The notes under the pieces: generated by a model
Databases searched by the model: none
Seen by the model: only the letters and a program-made list of their open reading frames with translations
Told to the model about the DNA's origin: nothing
Program-made: the position numbers and the translations under genes
Shown here: positions 5,941-6,443 of the stretch, piece by piece
Numbering within the stretch: position 1 is the first letter of the stretch
Layout of the letters: every line of letters begins with the position of its first letter
NCBI GenBank assembly: GCA_030642995.1
Contig: DAOWMR010000163.1
Coordinates: 1 to 6,443, forward strand
Direction: 5' to 3'
Length of the DNA: 6,443 nt
From: Spirochaetales bacterium
Lineage (GTDB): Bacteria > Spirochaetota > Spirochaetia > DSM-27196 > SLST01

Positions 5941-6443
5941 ATGCGGACAAACCGATTGATACTCTTGCTGATTATTCTGACCAGTATTGCTGCCATTGCC
6001 GCGGCCGAGAGGCTTGCGATTGGGCAGGTGGACACGGGCCGGTTGCTGGTGGGACAACGCGTGGATCTCTTTGTTTCGATTGATTCAGGGGATGCCGCAG
6101 TGGTAACCGAGAACGACCTGCGGGTTTACGAGTCCTCAGACGGGGTAGACTTCCACGAAGTCAGCGACATCCTCGACCTATCGAGAGTTCGATCGCTCGA
6201 TGCTGCCCTGTCGTTCTATATGCTCGTGGATAATTCCGGAAGCATGTACGACGAGACCGTTGAAGGCGATGCCACCCTCACGCGAATCCAGGCTGCGACA
6301 CAGGCCATCCGTGACTTTGCGAACAGCATCACCAACGAGCGCGACCAGATTGGCCTTGCGGTGTTCAATACCCACTACCGCCGGCTCATGCCGCCAAGTC
6401 GGGACAAGGCACGTCTTGGGCCAACCCTCGAATCCATTGAGCG
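5941..6443 (+). CDS. Exported von Willebrand factor A domain protein (partial, cut by window end)
   Basis: The frame is open from ATG 5941 to the window edge (167 complete codons). GGGAGG (5931-5936) lies four bases before the start, and the gap from the FHA gene is 11 bases. The N-terminus MRTNRLILLLIILTSIAAIA followed by AAE is a typical signal peptide, so the protein is exported. Residues about 25-90 are a beta-rich lead-in (TGRLLVGQRVDLFVSID, then LRVYESSDGVDFHEV). The vWA domain begins near 92 with FYMLVDNSGSM, whose Asp97, Ser99 and Ser101 form the start of a metal-ion-dependent adhesion site. IQAATQAIRDFANSI and DQIGLAVFNTHYR continue the usual helix and second strand. The remaining metal ligands lie beyond the window. 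vWA domains mediate protein binding and assembly. Here the domain would act outside the cytoplasmic membrane as an output or partner of the kinase/FHA pair (inferred). Confidence 0.92.
   Translation, partial: MRTNRLILLLIILTSIAAIAAAERLAIGQVDTGRLLVGQRVDLFVSIDSGDAAVVTENDLRVYESSDGVDFHEVSDILDLSRVRSLDAALSFYMLVDNSGSMYDETVEGDATLTRIQAATQAIRDFANSITNERDQIGLAVFNTHYRRLMPPSRDKARLGPTLESIE

Overview
The window is a GC-rich, gene-dense bacterial segment. No rRNA, tRNA, CRISPR array, insertion sequence or phage gene is visible. Several proteins resemble what I recall from free-living Spirochaetota: the CI-repressor-like helix-turn-helix protein, the small surface lipoprotein and the kinase/FHA/vWA cluster. That assignment is a tentative inference, because nothing here is a phylogenetic marker.

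Left block (1-945). The end of an unidentified plus-strand gene (1-65) is followed 20 bases later by a small DNA-binding protein (86-526). Eleven bases further on is the start of hypA, the nickel chaperone of [NiFe]-hydrogenase maturation. HypA homology stops at about base 608. From the same point, on the other strand, runs the first part of a ferredoxin-like protein that also loses homology there. Two convergent genes have therefore each lost their 3' part at one junction. That fits a deletion between them, another rearrangement, or an assembly error.

Middle block (751-2564, minus strand). In transcription order this holds a secreted beta-rich lipoprotein, a membrane-anchored alpha/beta hydrolase with a complete Ser137-Asp262-His290 triad, a YwbE-family small protein, and the truncated ferredoxin-like gene. 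The last three are coupled by two TGATG stop/start overlaps, so they form an operon. The lipoprotein probably has its own promoter in the 121-base divergent intergenic region (2568-2688).

Right block (2689-6443, plus strand) is the most interesting part. An unrecognised 176-residue soluble protein is followed by a transmembrane Ser/Thr kinase with all catalytic motifs. Next comes a glycine-rich multi-pass membrane protein ending in an FHA phosphothreonine-binding domain, then an exported von Willebrand factor A (vWA) protein cut by the window edge. Gaps are 20, -1 and 11 bases, so the four genes look like one operon. The inferred layout is a membrane phospho-signalling unit. The kinase has an extracytoplasmic region of about 270 residues that could sense envelope conditions, the FHA protein could read threonine phosphorylation at the inner face of the membrane, and the vWA protein could act outside as a metal-dependent adhesion or assembly factor. 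No phosphatase is seen before the window ends.
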